Source: Mycolicibacterium sp. S2-37
Lineage (GTDB): Bacteria; Actinomycetota; Actinomycetes; Mycobacteriales; Mycobacteriaceae
Direction of reading: 5' to 3'
NCBI RefSeq assembly: GCF_017352375.1
Contig: NZ_JAFEVR010000015.1
Span: 1 to 64,000 of the forward strand
Length of the DNA stretch: 64,000 nt
A program made the translations under genes and the position numbers. Positions 16,778 to 24,467 of the stretch are shown one piece after another (the stretch's first letter is position 1; the number at the start of each line of letters is the position of its first letter). The notes beneath the pieces are model-generated. The model was not told the origin of the DNA and did no database searches. It was given only the letters and a program-made list of their open reading frames with translations.

Positions 16778-17553
16778 TGTTGTTCTTCACCGTAGCGGCC
16801 ACCACCGCCGACGAGCGCCATTGCCTCGTCGAGTCCCCGCACGTCGTCGGTGTCCCACGGCACCGCCCAGCCGGCGGCGTCGAGGATCGCGGAGATGACC
16901 TGACCGGTGAAGCCCCACACGAGCATCTCGTTGAGCAGGAACGCGGGCCCGGCCCACCGGCGCGAATTGGCGTCGCGGTACACCATCAGCCGGTTCTCCG
17001 GGTTGATGAAAGCCCGTACCGGGACCCGCGCCACCACTGCGGTCTCGGCTTCGTCGACCACCGAGACCGGGCCGGGGTCCGAGGAGTAGGCCAGCACGGG
17101 GACGACGTGAAACCCCGACGGCGGGATGAACATCCGCTGCAGCGTGGCCAGCGGACGGATGCGGGTGGTGTCCAGTCCGGTCTCCTCGGCGGCCTCCCGG
17201 AATGCGGTGTGCACGGGTCCGTCGTCGTCCGGGTCGGTCGCGCCGCCGGGAAACGCCGCCTGTCCGGCATGGTGGCGCAGCGTCGATGCGCGCACCGTGA
17301 CCAGCAGGTCGGCGTCGTCGGGCAGCCCCTCAGCCGCATCCTCGGGACCGGAGAACAGCACGAGCACCGCGGCGTCGCGGCGGGTGCCGGCCACTTTCGC
17401 GGTCGCCTTGGCGGCGGTGATCGCGGCGAGGATGTCCGGCGGCACCCGCTTGCGGTACGCCCTGGGGACCCGGTCGGCGTTGTCCACCAGGGGCTTGAGC
17501 CAGGCCGGCGCGGCACTCGGCGTCAGACGGTGCCCGTCGCGCGTCGCACTCAC
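16774..17553 (-). CDS. Nudix hydrolase, CoA diphosphatase type (Rv3672c-like)
   Basis: A 259-residue cytoplasmic pyrophosphatase. The Nudix box is intact at about residues 104-128: GGATDPDDDG, then REAAEETGL. A preceding LLTVRASTLRHHAGQAAFPGG segment is characteristic of CoA pyrophosphatases (UPF0035). The expected reaction is hydrolysis of CoA or related dinucleotides to phosphopantetheine and nucleotide monophosphate. The start is GTG at 17553, overlapping the stop of the thioredoxin-like gene (GTGA). Confidence 0.88.
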   Translation of the reverse strand: MSATRDGHRLTPSAAPAWLKPLVDNADRVPRAYRKRVPPDILAAITAAKATAKVAGTRRDAAVLVLFSGPEDAAEGLPDDADLLVTVRASTLRHHAGQAAFPGGATDPDDDGPVHTAFREAAEETGLDTTRIRPLATLQRMFIPPSGFHVVPVLAYSSDPGPVSVVDEAETAVVARVPVRAFINPENRLMVYRDANSRRWAGPAFLLNEMLVWGFTGQVISAILDAAGWAVPWDTDDVRGLDEAMALVGGGGRYGEEQQ

Positions 17554-18197
17554 CCGGGCTCTCCCATCTTCTCCTGCACCGCCGCGGCGATCTCGTCGGC
17601 GGTGGCGAAGGACCTCGGCAGGATCCCGGCAACGCTACCGTCCGGACGCAGAACCGCCGTCGCAGGCATGACGTTCGGCACCTTCAACGCCGCGGCGATC
17701 AGGCGCCCGCCGTCCTGGATGGTCGGCAGCCGCACGCCCAGGTCGGCGAGCCGGTACAGCGCGGCGGCCTCGTTTTCGTCCTGATGCACCGTCACCACGA
17801 CCGTGTCGGCTCCGGCGCGGCGCTGATACTCCTGCATGGCCGGCAGCTCGTCGGCACACGGGCCGCACCAGTAAGCCCACAGGTTGAGCACGACGGTGCG
17901 GCCCGCGAGCGCCCGGGCGACGTCGACCGTCGCCCCGTCGCCCGCGCACTGCAGGCTGATCCCCTGCAGTGCGCCGGGACCCGGCCCCGGGCCCGGGGCC
18001 GGGCAGGGCAGCAGGTCGGCGGTGGCGCGCGGTCCGGCCAGGTCTTCCGGGGTGTCCGCGGCGCGCTGATCGCGGGCGGGGGCGGACGCCGACGGCGGGG
18101 CGGGCGCGGGATCGCCGGTGAGCTGCAGCGACAGGGCCACCACCAGGGCGACGGCGACGGTCAGGAACGCAATCGTCCACCGAATCGACGTACTCAC
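17550..18197 (-). CDS. TlpA-like membrane-tethered thioredoxin (Rv3673c-like)
   Basis: A 215-residue protein. One N-terminal membrane helix (about residues 7-26) is followed by a Pro/Ala-rich linker with a GPGPGPG run and a thioredoxin fold with the active site WCGPC (about 111-115). The cis-Pro region is VPNVMPATAV. It faces the periplasm and probably reduces or exchanges disulfides. The start is GTG 18197. The bases upstream give CACCTCCTGC, the reverse of a ribosome site, so initiation may depend on read-through from nth. Confidence 0.85.
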   Translation of the reverse strand: MSTSIRWTIAFLTVAVALVVALSLQLTGDPAPAPPSASAPARDQRAADTPEDLAGPRATADLLPCPAPGPGPGPGALQGISLQCAGDGATVDVARALAGRTVVLNLWAYWCGPCADELPAMQEYQRRAGADTVVVTVHQDENEAAALYRLADLGVRLPTIQDGGRLIAAALKVPNVMPATAVLRPDGSVAGILPRSFATADEIAAAVQEKMGEPG

Positions 18198-18216
18198 GAC
18201 AGCAGGAGGTGAACCG

Positions 18217-19047
18217 CTACAGGCCGGCCAGCGCGAGCAGGTGCGCGGTCTCGGGGCCTTTCACCAGCGCCGCCGCGGCTTCCCGGTCGGTGGGACCGAG
18301 CCCGTAGGACGGGCAGTCGGCGGCGAGCACGCACACGCCGCACGCAGGCTTGCGGGCGTGGCAGACCCGGCGGCCGTGGAAGATCACGCGATGGCTCAGC
18401 AGTGTCCACTCACTCCGCTCGATGAGCTCGCCGACCGCATGCTCGACCTTCACCGGATCCTCCAGCTCCGTCCAGCGCCAGCGCCGCACCAGGCGACCGA
18501 AATGGGTGTCGACGGTGATGCCCGGGATGTCGAAGGCGTTGCCCAGGATGACGTTCGCGGTCTTGCGGCCGACACCCGGAAGCGTCACCAGGTCGTCGAG
18601 ATTGTTCGGCACCTGGCCGTCGAAGCGCTCGACCAGTTCCTGACCCAGCCGAATGAGGCTGTTGGCCTTGTTGCGATAGAAGCCGGTGGGCCGGACCATC
18701 TGCTCCAGTTCGGCCCGGTCGGCCTGGGCGTAGTCCAGCGCGGTGCGGTACTTCGCGAACAGCGCCGGGGTGGTCAGGTTGACGCCCTTGTCGGTGCTCT
18801 GGGCCGACAGGATGGTGGCGACGGTGAGTTCCAGCGGGTTGGTGAAGTCGAGCTCGCAGTAGACGTGCGGAAACGCCTGCGCCAGCGTGCGATTCATCCG
18901 GCGGGCCCGCCGTACCAGGCCGAGCCGGGTTTCGGTGTCCCACTTCTTGGCGGCGGCCCGCCGCCGTCGGGGAGAGCCGGCCGTCATCTCGGCGGGGGTC
19001 GCACCTGCGGTCACGCCCTCAAGGGTAGGCGAGACCTCCGACGACAC
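18217..19047 (-). CDS. nth: Endonuclease III (DNA glycosylase/AP lyase)
   Basis: A 276-residue base-excision repair enzyme that removes oxidised pyrimidines and nicks the AP site. The helix-hairpin-helix LPGVGRKTANVILG holds the catalytic Lys near residue 162, the catalytic Asp is in VDTHF (about 179), and the [4Fe-4S] cluster ligands are spaced C-x6-C-x2-C-x5-C (about 229-245). A basic, disordered N-terminal extension of about 35 residues (AGSPRRRRAAAKK) is longer than in E. coli Nth. It is first in a run with the thioredoxin-like, Nudix and marP genes. Confidence 0.95.
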   Translation of the reverse strand: MSSEVSPTLEGVTAGATPAEMTAGSPRRRRAAAKKWDTETRLGLVRRARRMNRTLAQAFPHVYCELDFTNPLELTVATILSAQSTDKGVNLTTPALFAKYRTALDYAQADRAELEQMVRPTGFYRNKANSLIRLGQELVERFDGQVPNNLDDLVTLPGVGRKTANVILGNAFDIPGITVDTHFGRLVRRWRWTELEDPVKVEHAVGELIERSEWTLLSHRVIFHGRRVCHARKPACGVCVLAADCPSYGLGPTDREAAAALVKGPETAHLLALAGL

Positions 19048-19097
19048 CCCCGACGGAGTGGCTCTCTACCGGTGACAAAACGTGATCACGCTGAGAC

Positions 19098-19433
19098 ATG
19101 GGCCGTGTTTACTTCTGCCTTGTGTCCTGGTTGCTCGTGGCCTGCATCCCCGGGTTGCTGATGCTGGCGACGTTCGGGCTCGAGCGCCTCGAAACGGTCC
19201 TCACGCGCGACTGCGCGTCGACCTCGGACGTCGACGAATTCCTGCAGCATGCCGCACAGAGAGACATCAGGCGACCGGTGCGTGACAGCGGGCCGATGCC
19301 GCGGGCGCAGCGTGTCGAACCGGCCGGCACGCTGCCGACCAAAATGGCCGAAGCGGGTTTGCCGACACGGGTCTACACCACGCATGTGCCCAATCCGCAG
19401 TTTCAGCCGACCCGCCATGCCAATCGTGTGTAG
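19098..19433 (+). CDS. Small membrane protein (Rv3675-like)
   Basis: A 111-residue protein with one N-terminal membrane helix (about residues 4-27), then a polar region rich in Arg and Pro with no recognised domain. The position directly upstream of crp matches Rv3675, a membrane protein of similar size. The function is unknown. The ATG at 19098 has a weak ribosome site. Confidence 0.65.
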   Translation: MGRVYFCLVSWLLVACIPGLLMLATFGLERLETVLTRDCASTSDVDEFLQHAAQRDIRRPVRDSGPMPRAQRVEPAGTLPTKMAEAGLPTRVYTTHVPNPQFQPTRHANRV

Positions 19434-19462
19434 CGTTGGCTAGTCGCGGAACGTGATACCTC

Positions 19463-19468
19463 TACACT
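19463..19468 (+). promoter_or_regulatory. Probable crp -10 element (TACACT)
   Basis: TACACT lies 66 bases before the crp GTG, leaving a leader of about 60 bases. The -35 is poor (TTGGCT at a 21-base spacing). An upstream GTG-N9-CAC is one base too long for the Crp consensus. Confidence 0.4.
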
Positions 19469-19534
19469 GAGCACGCTGCCAGTGAGAGTTCGGCTGCGCA
19501 TGTCATGTCACCGAAGAACATTAAGAGGGGCAAC

Positions 19535-20209
19535 GTGGACGAGATCCTGGCCAGGGCCGGAATCTTCCAGGGAGTCGAACCCACCGCGGTATCCGCGCTC
19601 ACCAAGCAGCTGCAGCCCGTCGACTTCCCGCGCGGGCACACGGTGTTCGCCGAGGGCGAGCCCGGCGACCGGCTGTACATCATCATCAACGGCAAGGTGA
19701 AGATCGGCCGCCGCTCACCGGACGGCCGGGAGAACCTGCTCACGATCATGGGCCCGTCGGACATGTTCGGTGAGCTGTCGATCTTCGATCCCGGTCCCCG
19801 CACGTCGAGCGCCACCACGATCACCGAGGTGCGCGCCGTGTCGATGGATCGCGAGGCGCTGCGCGCCTGGATCGCCGACCGCCCGGAGATCGCCGAGCAG
19901 CTGCTGCGCGTGCTCGCCCGTCGGCTGCGGCGCACCAACAACAACCTCGCCGATCTCATCTTCACCGACGTCCCCGGCCGGGTCGCCAAGCAGCTGCTGC
20001 AGCTGGCTCAGCGTTTCGGCACCCAGGAGGGCGGCGCGCTGCGCGTCACTCACGACCTCACCCAGGAGGAGATCGCGCAGCTCGTCGGAGCGTCGCGTGA
20101 GACCGTCAACAAGGCGCTGGCCGATTTCGCGCACCGCGGCTGGATCCGCTTGGAGGGTAAGAGCGTGCTGATCAGCGACTCGGAGCGGTTGGCCCGCCGA
20201 GCGAGGTAG
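19535..20209 (+). CDS. crp: cAMP receptor protein (Crp/Fnr family regulator)
   Basis: A 224-residue global regulator, the same length as Rv3676. The cyclic-nucleotide pocket is seen in the N-terminal beta-roll (FGELSIFDPGPRTSSATT, about residues 76-94), then a long dimer helix and a C-terminal winged HTH (LTQEEIAQLVGASRETVNKAL, about 172-192). It binds cAMP and the operator TGTGA-N6-TCACA. The GTG at 19535 is chosen because AGAGGGG precedes it at good spacing; the upstream ATG 19505 would add ten unlikely residues. Confidence 0.95.
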   Translation: MDEILARAGIFQGVEPTAVSALTKQLQPVDFPRGHTVFAEGEPGDRLYIIINGKVKIGRRSPDGRENLLTIMGPSDMFGELSIFDPGPRTSSATTITEVRAVSMDREALRAWIADRPEIAEQLLRVLARRLRRTNNNLADLIFTDVPGRVAKQLLQLAQRFGTQEGGALRVTHDLTQEEIAQLVGASRETVNKALADFAHRGWIRLEGKSVLISDSERLARRAR

Positions 20210-20210
20210 T

Positions 20211-20990
20211 TCAGCCCCGCAGGTAGTCCAACTGGGCCTGGACGCTCCATTCGGCGGCGTCCCAGAGCTTTTCGTCGACGTCGGTGTAGACGTGTTCGAC
20301 GACCTGGCGTGCGGTGGCGTCGTCCCCGAGTTCGGCCAGCGCGCCGCGCACCTGGTCGAGCCGGTCCTCCCGGTGTGACAGGTACATCGCGGTGACGGCC
20401 TCGAGGTCGGCGAGGTCGGGCCCGTGACCCGGCAGCACCGTGCGGTGGCCGAGTCCCTGCAGTCGCCGCAGCGAGTCGAGGTACTCGCCGAGGCTGCCGT
20501 CCTCGTTGTCGATGACGGTGGTGCCGCGGCCCAGCACGGTGTCGGCGGTGAGCACGGCGTCGTCCAGGACGAACGACAGTGAGTCGGCGGTGTGGCCCGG
20601 GGTGGCCATCACCCGGATCCGCAGCCCCGCCGCGTCGATCACCTCGCCGTCGGTGAGCGGCCCGCCGAGGCCACGCAGGAAGCCGCTGCCCACCGAACGG
20701 ACCACGGCGCCGGTGCGCTCGACGATCCGGTCGATGCCGCCGGTGTGGTCCTCGTGTTTGTGGCTGATCAGCACCAGTGCGATTCGGCCGAGGTCGGCGA
20801 CCCTCGCGATGTGCTCCTCGTCGTCGGGCCCGGGGTCGACGACGACGAGTTCATCGCTGCCGGGACCGGACAGCACCCAGGTGTTCGTGCCGTCGAGCGT
20901 CATCAGCCCGGGGTTGTCGCACAACAGCACCGAGGCGGTCTCGGTCACCGGGCGGAGCAATCCGTAGGCGGGATGCTCGACAGTGCTCAT
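20211..20990 (-). CDS. MBL-fold metallo-hydrolase (Rv3677c-like)
   Basis: A 259-residue metallo-beta-lactamase-fold hydrolase. The metal-binding motif HKHEDH lies at residues 77-82, a further His is in ATPGHTADSL, and the last ligand region is VLPGHGPDL. The C-terminal tail resembles the LACTB2/glyoxalase-II-like group with a helical winged domain. The substrate is not evident. The stop is one base beyond the crp stop, so the two genes converge. It follows the RidA gene by 9 bases and probably shares its transcript. Confidence 0.88.
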   Translation of the reverse strand: MSTVEHPAYGLLRPVTETASVLLCDNPGLMTLDGTNTWVLSGPGSDELVVVDPGPDDEEHIARVADLGRIALVLISHKHEDHTGGIDRIVERTGAVVRSVGSGFLRGLGGPLTDGEVIDAAGLRIRVMATPGHTADSLSFVLDDAVLTADTVLGRGTTVIDNEDGSLGEYLDSLRRLQGLGHRTVLPGHGPDLADLEAVTAMYLSHREDRLDQVRGALAELGDDATARQVVEHVYTDVDEKLWDAAEWSVQAQLDYLRG

Positions 20991-20999
20991 CTCACCTGC

Positions 21000-21458
21000 T
21001 CATCTCACCTCGACGATGAGCTCGACTTCCACCGGGGCGTTGCGCGGCAGCTCGGACACGCCGACGGCCGAGCGGGCGTGCGCCCCGGCATCGCCGAACA
21101 CCTCGCCGAACAGCTCGGAGGCGCCGTTCACGATGCCGGGCTGGCCACCGAAACCGGGCGCCGACGCCACGAACCCGACGACTTTGACCACACGGGTGAC
21201 CGAGTCGATCCCGACCAGCCCGTGCACGGCCGCCAGGGCATTGAGGCCGCACAGCCGCGCCAGGTCCTTGGCCTCCTCCGGGGGGACGTCGGCCCCGACG
21301 GTGCCGGTGCGGACGAGCTCGCCGGCACGGATCGGCAGCTGTCCGGCCGTGTACACCAGGTTGCCGGTCCGCACGGCCGGAACATAGGCCGCCAGCGGCG
21401 CCACCACCTCGGGCAGCTCGATGCCGAGGTCGGTCAGGCGTGCCGACCAGGACGTCAC
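21000..21458 (-). CDS. RidA/YjgF-family protein (Rv3678c-like)
   Basis: A 152-residue protein. The YjgF/RidA fold is indicated by VYTAGQLPI, the central GLNALAAVHGLVG and the C-terminal NAPVEVELIVEV, which usually reads P.VEIE. Members deaminate reactive enamine/imine intermediates from PLP enzymes. The GTG at 21458 overlaps the stop of the DUF4177 gene (GTGA), which fixes the start and gives a length close to the 151 residues of Rv3678c. Confidence 0.88.
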   Translation of the reverse strand: MTSWSARLTDLGIELPEVVAPLAAYVPAVRTGNLVYTAGQLPIRAGELVRTGTVGADVPPEEAKDLARLCGLNALAAVHGLVGIDSVTRVVKVVGFVASAPGFGGQPGIVNGASELFGEVFGDAGAHARSAVGVSELPRNAPVEVELIVEVR

Positions 21459-21616
21459 TTCGGTCGCTTCAGATACGCGACGTGCTGCTCGCCGGTAGGA
21501 CCGGGGAGTACGGACACCAGCTCCCAGCCGTCGGCGCCCCACTGATCGAGGATCTGCTTGGTGGCGTGGGTCAACAGCGGGACCGTGGCGTATTCCCACG
21601 TGGTCGGTTCACTCAT
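21455..21616 (-). CDS. DUF4177-family small protein
   Basis: A 53-residue protein, MSEPTTWEYATVPLLTHATK at its start and HVAYLKRPK at its end. The WEY opening and the DQWGADGWELVSV core are the hallmarks of DUF4177, a small beta-sheet domain of unknown role. The ATG at 21616 begins the operon DUF4177-RidA-MBL, and its stop overlaps the RidA start. The only upstream gene is divergent (21664), leaving 47 bases for both promoters. Confidence 0.85.
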   Translation of the reverse strand: MSEPTTWEYATVPLLTHATKQILDQWGADGWELVSVLPGPTGEQHVAYLKRPK

Positions 21617-21651
21617 GGACTGAGCCTATCGGGCGTTGACGCTGCCTTGGC

Positions 21652-21657
21652 TAGCAT
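21652..21657 (+). promoter_or_regulatory. -10 element of a leaderless transcript (TAGCAT)
   Basis: TAGCAT ends 6 bases before the GTG at 21664, within the very short divergent gap. Confidence 0.6.
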
Positions 21658-21663
21658 GCACTG

Positions 21664-22683
21664 GTGGCATCAACTACCAATGGCGGTAGACCCGTCGGCT
21701 GGCCGTCGCGGCTGACCAAGGCCCGATTGCACTTCGTCACCGGCAAGGGCGGCACCGGCAAGTCCACCATCGCCGCGGCGCTGGCCCTCGCGCTGGCCGC
21801 AGGCGGGCGCAAGGTCCTGCTCGTGGAAGTCGAAGGGCGTCAAGGAATCGCGCAACTGTTCGACGTGCCGCCGCTGCCGTACAAAGAGGTGAAGATCGCG
21901 ACCGCCGAACAGGGTGGTCAGGTCAACGCGCTGGCCATCGACACCGAGGCCGCATTCCTGGAATACCTCGATATGTTCTACAACCTGGGTATCGCCGGCC
22001 GGGCGATGCGGCGCATCGGCGCTGTCGAATTCGCGACCACCATCGCCCCCGGTCTGCGCGACGTCCTGCTGACCGGCAAGATCCGTGAGATCGTCACTCG
22101 CGCCGAGAAGGGTAAGCAGCCGGTCTACGACGCGGTGGTCGTCGATTCGCCGCCGACCGGACGCATCGCCCGGTTCCTCGACGTCACCCAGGCGGTTTCC
22201 GATCTCGCGAAGGGCGGTCCGGTGCACTCGCAGGCCGAGAGCGTGGTCAAGGTGCTGCATTCGGAGATGACGGCCATCCACCTGGTGACGCTGCTGGAGG
22301 CGCTGCCCATGCAGGAGACGCTGGAGGCCATCGACGAGCTCAAGGGGATCGGCCTGCCGATCGGCAGCGTGATCGTCAACCGCAACATCCCCGCCTACCT
22401 CTCCGCCGACGACCTCGCCAAGGCGGCCGAGGGTGACGTCGACGCCGACGCCGTCCGCGCCGGGCTGAGCGAGAAGGGAATCACGTTGCCGGACAACGAG
22501 TTCGCCGGTCTTCTCACCGAGGCCATCGAGCATGCCACGCGGCTGCGGGCCCGGGCGCAGACCGCCGAGCAACTCGAGCGGATCGAGGTACCGCGCCTCG
22601 AACTGCCGGCCATCTCCGACGGCGTCGACCTCGGCAGCCTCTATGAACTCGCCGAGGCCCTGGGCCAGCAAGGAGTCCGATGA
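21664..22683 (+). CDS. ArsA/Get3-like ATPase A (BagA, Rv3679-like)
   Basis: A 339-residue anion-transporting-ATPase-family protein. The P-loop GKGGTGKST is near residues 23-31, and the switch region is VVVDSPPTGRIARFLDVT (about 158-175). It is cytosolic, with no membrane segment, and resembles eukaryotic Get3. In M. tuberculosis Rv3679 and Rv3680 form a paired complex needed for tolerance to glycerol and reactive metabolites. The GTG at 21664 sits right after the -10 element. The downstream partner overlaps it by four bases (ATGA). Confidence 0.9.
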   Translation: MASTTNGGRPVGWPSRLTKARLHFVTGKGGTGKSTIAAALALALAAGGRKVLLVEVEGRQGIAQLFDVPPLPYKEVKIATAEQGGQVNALAIDTEAAFLEYLDMFYNLGIAGRAMRRIGAVEFATTIAPGLRDVLLTGKIREIVTRAEKGKQPVYDAVVVDSPPTGRIARFLDVTQAVSDLAKGGPVHSQAESVVKVLHSEMTAIHLVTLLEALPMQETLEAIDELKGIGLPIGSVIVNRNIPAYLSADDLAKAAEGDVDADAVRAGLSEKGITLPDNEFAGLLTEAIEHATRLRARAQTAEQLERIEVPRLELPAISDGVDLGSLYELAEALGQQGVR

Positions 22684-23801
22684 GCAACACCCCTCCCGCC
22701 CTCGACTTGGGCGCGATCCTGTCCGACACCTCCAACCGGGTGATCGTGTGTTGCGGCGCGGGCGGGGTCGGTAAGACCACGACCGCGGCGGCCATGGCGC
22801 TGCGGGCCGCCGAATACGGCCGCACCGTGGTGGTGTTGACGATCGATCCGGCCAAACGGCTCGCCCAGGCGCTGGGGATCAGCGATCTGGGCAACACCCC
22901 GCAGCGGGTACCGCTGGCGCCCGAGGTCACCGGCGAACTGCACGCCATGATGCTGGACATGCGCCGCACGTTCGACGAGATGGTGGTGCAGTACTCCGGG
23001 CCCGACCGGGCCGACGCCATCCTGGACAACCAGTTCTACCAAACGGTCGCCACCTCGCTGGCCGGCACGCAGGAGTACATGGCGATGGAGAAGCTGGGAC
23101 AGCTTCTCGCACAGGACAAGTGGGATCTGATCGTGGTCGACACCCCACCGTCACGCAATGCGCTCGACTTCCTGGACGCCCCCAAACGCCTCGGCAGCTT
23201 CATGGACAGCCGGCTGTGGCGGATGCTGCTCGCCCCGGGACGAGGCATCGGCAAACTGGTGACCGGTGCGGTCGGCCTGGCGATGCGGGCCATGTCGACG
23301 ATCCTGGGTTCGCAGATGCTGTCGGACGCCGCCGGCTTCGTCCAGTCGCTCGACGCCACCTTCGGCGGATTCCGCGAGAAGGCGGACCGCACCTACGAAC
23401 TACTCAAGCGGCGGGGCACCCAGTTCGTCGTGGTCTCGGCGGCCGAACCGGATGCGCTGCGGGAGGCGTCGTTCTTCGTCGACCGACTCTCCGCCGAACG
23501 AATGCCGCTGGCGGGGCTGATCCTCAACCGCACCCACCCCACGCTGTGCGATCTGCACGCCGACAAGGCGGCCGAAGCCGCGGAGGACCTGCGCGCGGAG
23601 GATCCGGAGTCGCTGGCGGCGGCAGTGCTGGAGATCCACGCAGAACGGGCTCAGACGGCCAAGCGCGAGATCCGATTGCTGTCCCGGTTCACCGGCGCCA
23701 ACCCGCACGTGGCGATCGTCGGCGTGCCGTCACTGCCGTTCGACGTCTCGGATCTGGAGGCGCTGCGGGCGATCGCCGATCAGATCACCGACGCCGCCTG
23801 A
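22680..23801 (+). CDS. ArsA/Get3-like ATPase B (BagB, Rv3680-like)
   Basis: A 373-residue partner of the preceding ATPase. The P-loop GAGGVGKTT is near residues 23-31, and the switch II region is VVDTPPSRNALDFLDAPKRL (about 149-168). A hydrophobic, Met-rich stretch near 195-215 (AVGLAMRAMSTILG) recalls the substrate-binding helices of Get3. The ATG at 22680 overlaps the stop of the first gene, so both subunits are made together. No tail-anchored-protein receptor is encoded nearby. Confidence 0.9.
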   Translation: MSNTPPALDLGAILSDTSNRVIVCCGAGGVGKTTTAAAMALRAAEYGRTVVVLTIDPAKRLAQALGISDLGNTPQRVPLAPEVTGELHAMMLDMRRTFDEMVVQYSGPDRADAILDNQFYQTVATSLAGTQEYMAMEKLGQLLAQDKWDLIVVDTPPSRNALDFLDAPKRLGSFMDSRLWRMLLAPGRGIGKLVTGAVGLAMRAMSTILGSQMLSDAAGFVQSLDATFGGFREKADRTYELLKRRGTQFVVVSAAEPDALREASFFVDRLSAERMPLAGLILNRTHPTLCDLHADKAAEAAEDLRAEDPESLAAAVLEIHAERAQTAKREIRLLSRFTGANPHVAIVGVPSLPFDVSDLEALRAIADQITDAA

Positions 23802-23823
23802 CGGGCGGGAGGATCTGGAGGAT

Positions 23824-24180
23824 CTAGACGGCGCTGCGGTGCTTACGCTGAGCGGAGAAGAACTCGGCCCAGGAAACCACCTCGGGGTGCTGCTTGAGCA
23901 GGGCGCGGCGCTGACGTTCGGTCATGCCGCCCCAGACGCCGAATTCGACCCGGTTGTCGAGGGCATCGGCGCCGCATTCGAGTATCACCGGGCAGTGCCG
24001 GCAAATCACGGCGGCTTTGCGCTGAGCGGCGCCCCGGACGAACAACTCGTCGGGATCAGCCTGTCGGCAGCGAGCCTGGGACACCCAGGCGATGCGGGCC
24101 TCCGCCTCGGCACCCTGCGCGGGGGTCGGCGTCGGGATGGTGGTCGTTGTATTACGCACCGCGGGCCGAGTACTTGACAC
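23824..24180 (-). CDS. whiB4: WhiB4 iron-sulfur redox regulator
   Basis: A 118-residue Wbl protein. The four [4Fe-4S] ligands are Cys38, Cys60, Cys63 and Cys69 (C-x2-C-x5-C). The GVWGG turn (about 81-85) is followed by a basic helix TERQRRALLK that contacts DNA or sigma factor. WhiB4 of M. tuberculosis senses oxidation and regulates antioxidant and beta-lactam responses. The start is GTG 24180. The 3' end converges on the BagB-like gene with a 22-base gap, and the 5' side faces ponA2 across 287 bases. Confidence 0.95.
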   Translation of the reverse strand: MSSTRPAVRNTTTTIPTPTPAQGAEAEARIAWVSQARCRQADPDELFVRGAAQRKAAVICRHCPVILECGADALDNRVEFGVWGGMTERQRRALLKQHPEVVSWAEFFSAQRKHRSAV

Positions 24181-24467
24181 CAGCGATCCCCTTCGTTTAA
24201 GCCGCCGCTGCTACCCGGCGCGCCCTCCCGTGTAGAACGCTGATGCGATCTACGCCACATTGCGACAGTTTGTGTGTCCTGGATCGCACTGTGTGTCCAA
24301 GCTAGGTGGTCAGGCGGTATTAAGGCAATACCGTCTCGCCGACTTTTTTGGGACGACCGTGCCGTCTGGCCGTCTTCTTAGAGTTGATCGGGCTCGGCGC
24401 GTCGGGTTGACAGGCTCAATTGCGCCGCTCGGACGTCGTCGTCGCGGCGCCTCGTTACTCTGTACGC
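24181..24467. promoter_or_regulatory. whiB4 / ponA2 divergent intergenic region with hairpin
   Basis: 287 bases. It contains an inverted repeat CGGTATT (24315-24321) / AATACCG (24327-24333) with a 5-base loop. Ten bases later there is a run of six T (24344-24349). On the plus strand this resembles a weak terminator although no annotated plus-strand gene precedes it. The ponA2 -10 lies at 24456-24461. The whiB4 promoter must also be here; I did not assign its boxes. Confidence 0.5.
24456..24461 (+). promoter_or_regulatory. -10 element of a leaderless transcript (TACTCT)
   Basis: TACTCT ends 6 bases before the ponA2 ATG at 24468. Confidence 0.6.

Noticed and set aside
19079..19090. CGTGATCACG palindrome upstream of the Rv3675-like gene
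   Set aside because: It lacks the 6-base spacer of a Crp site, and short palindromes of this kind occur by chance.
19450..19468. Possible autoregulatory Crp site before crp (GTG-N9-CAC)
   Set aside because: The spacing is one base longer than the Crp consensus TGTGA-N6-TCACA and the second half does not match.
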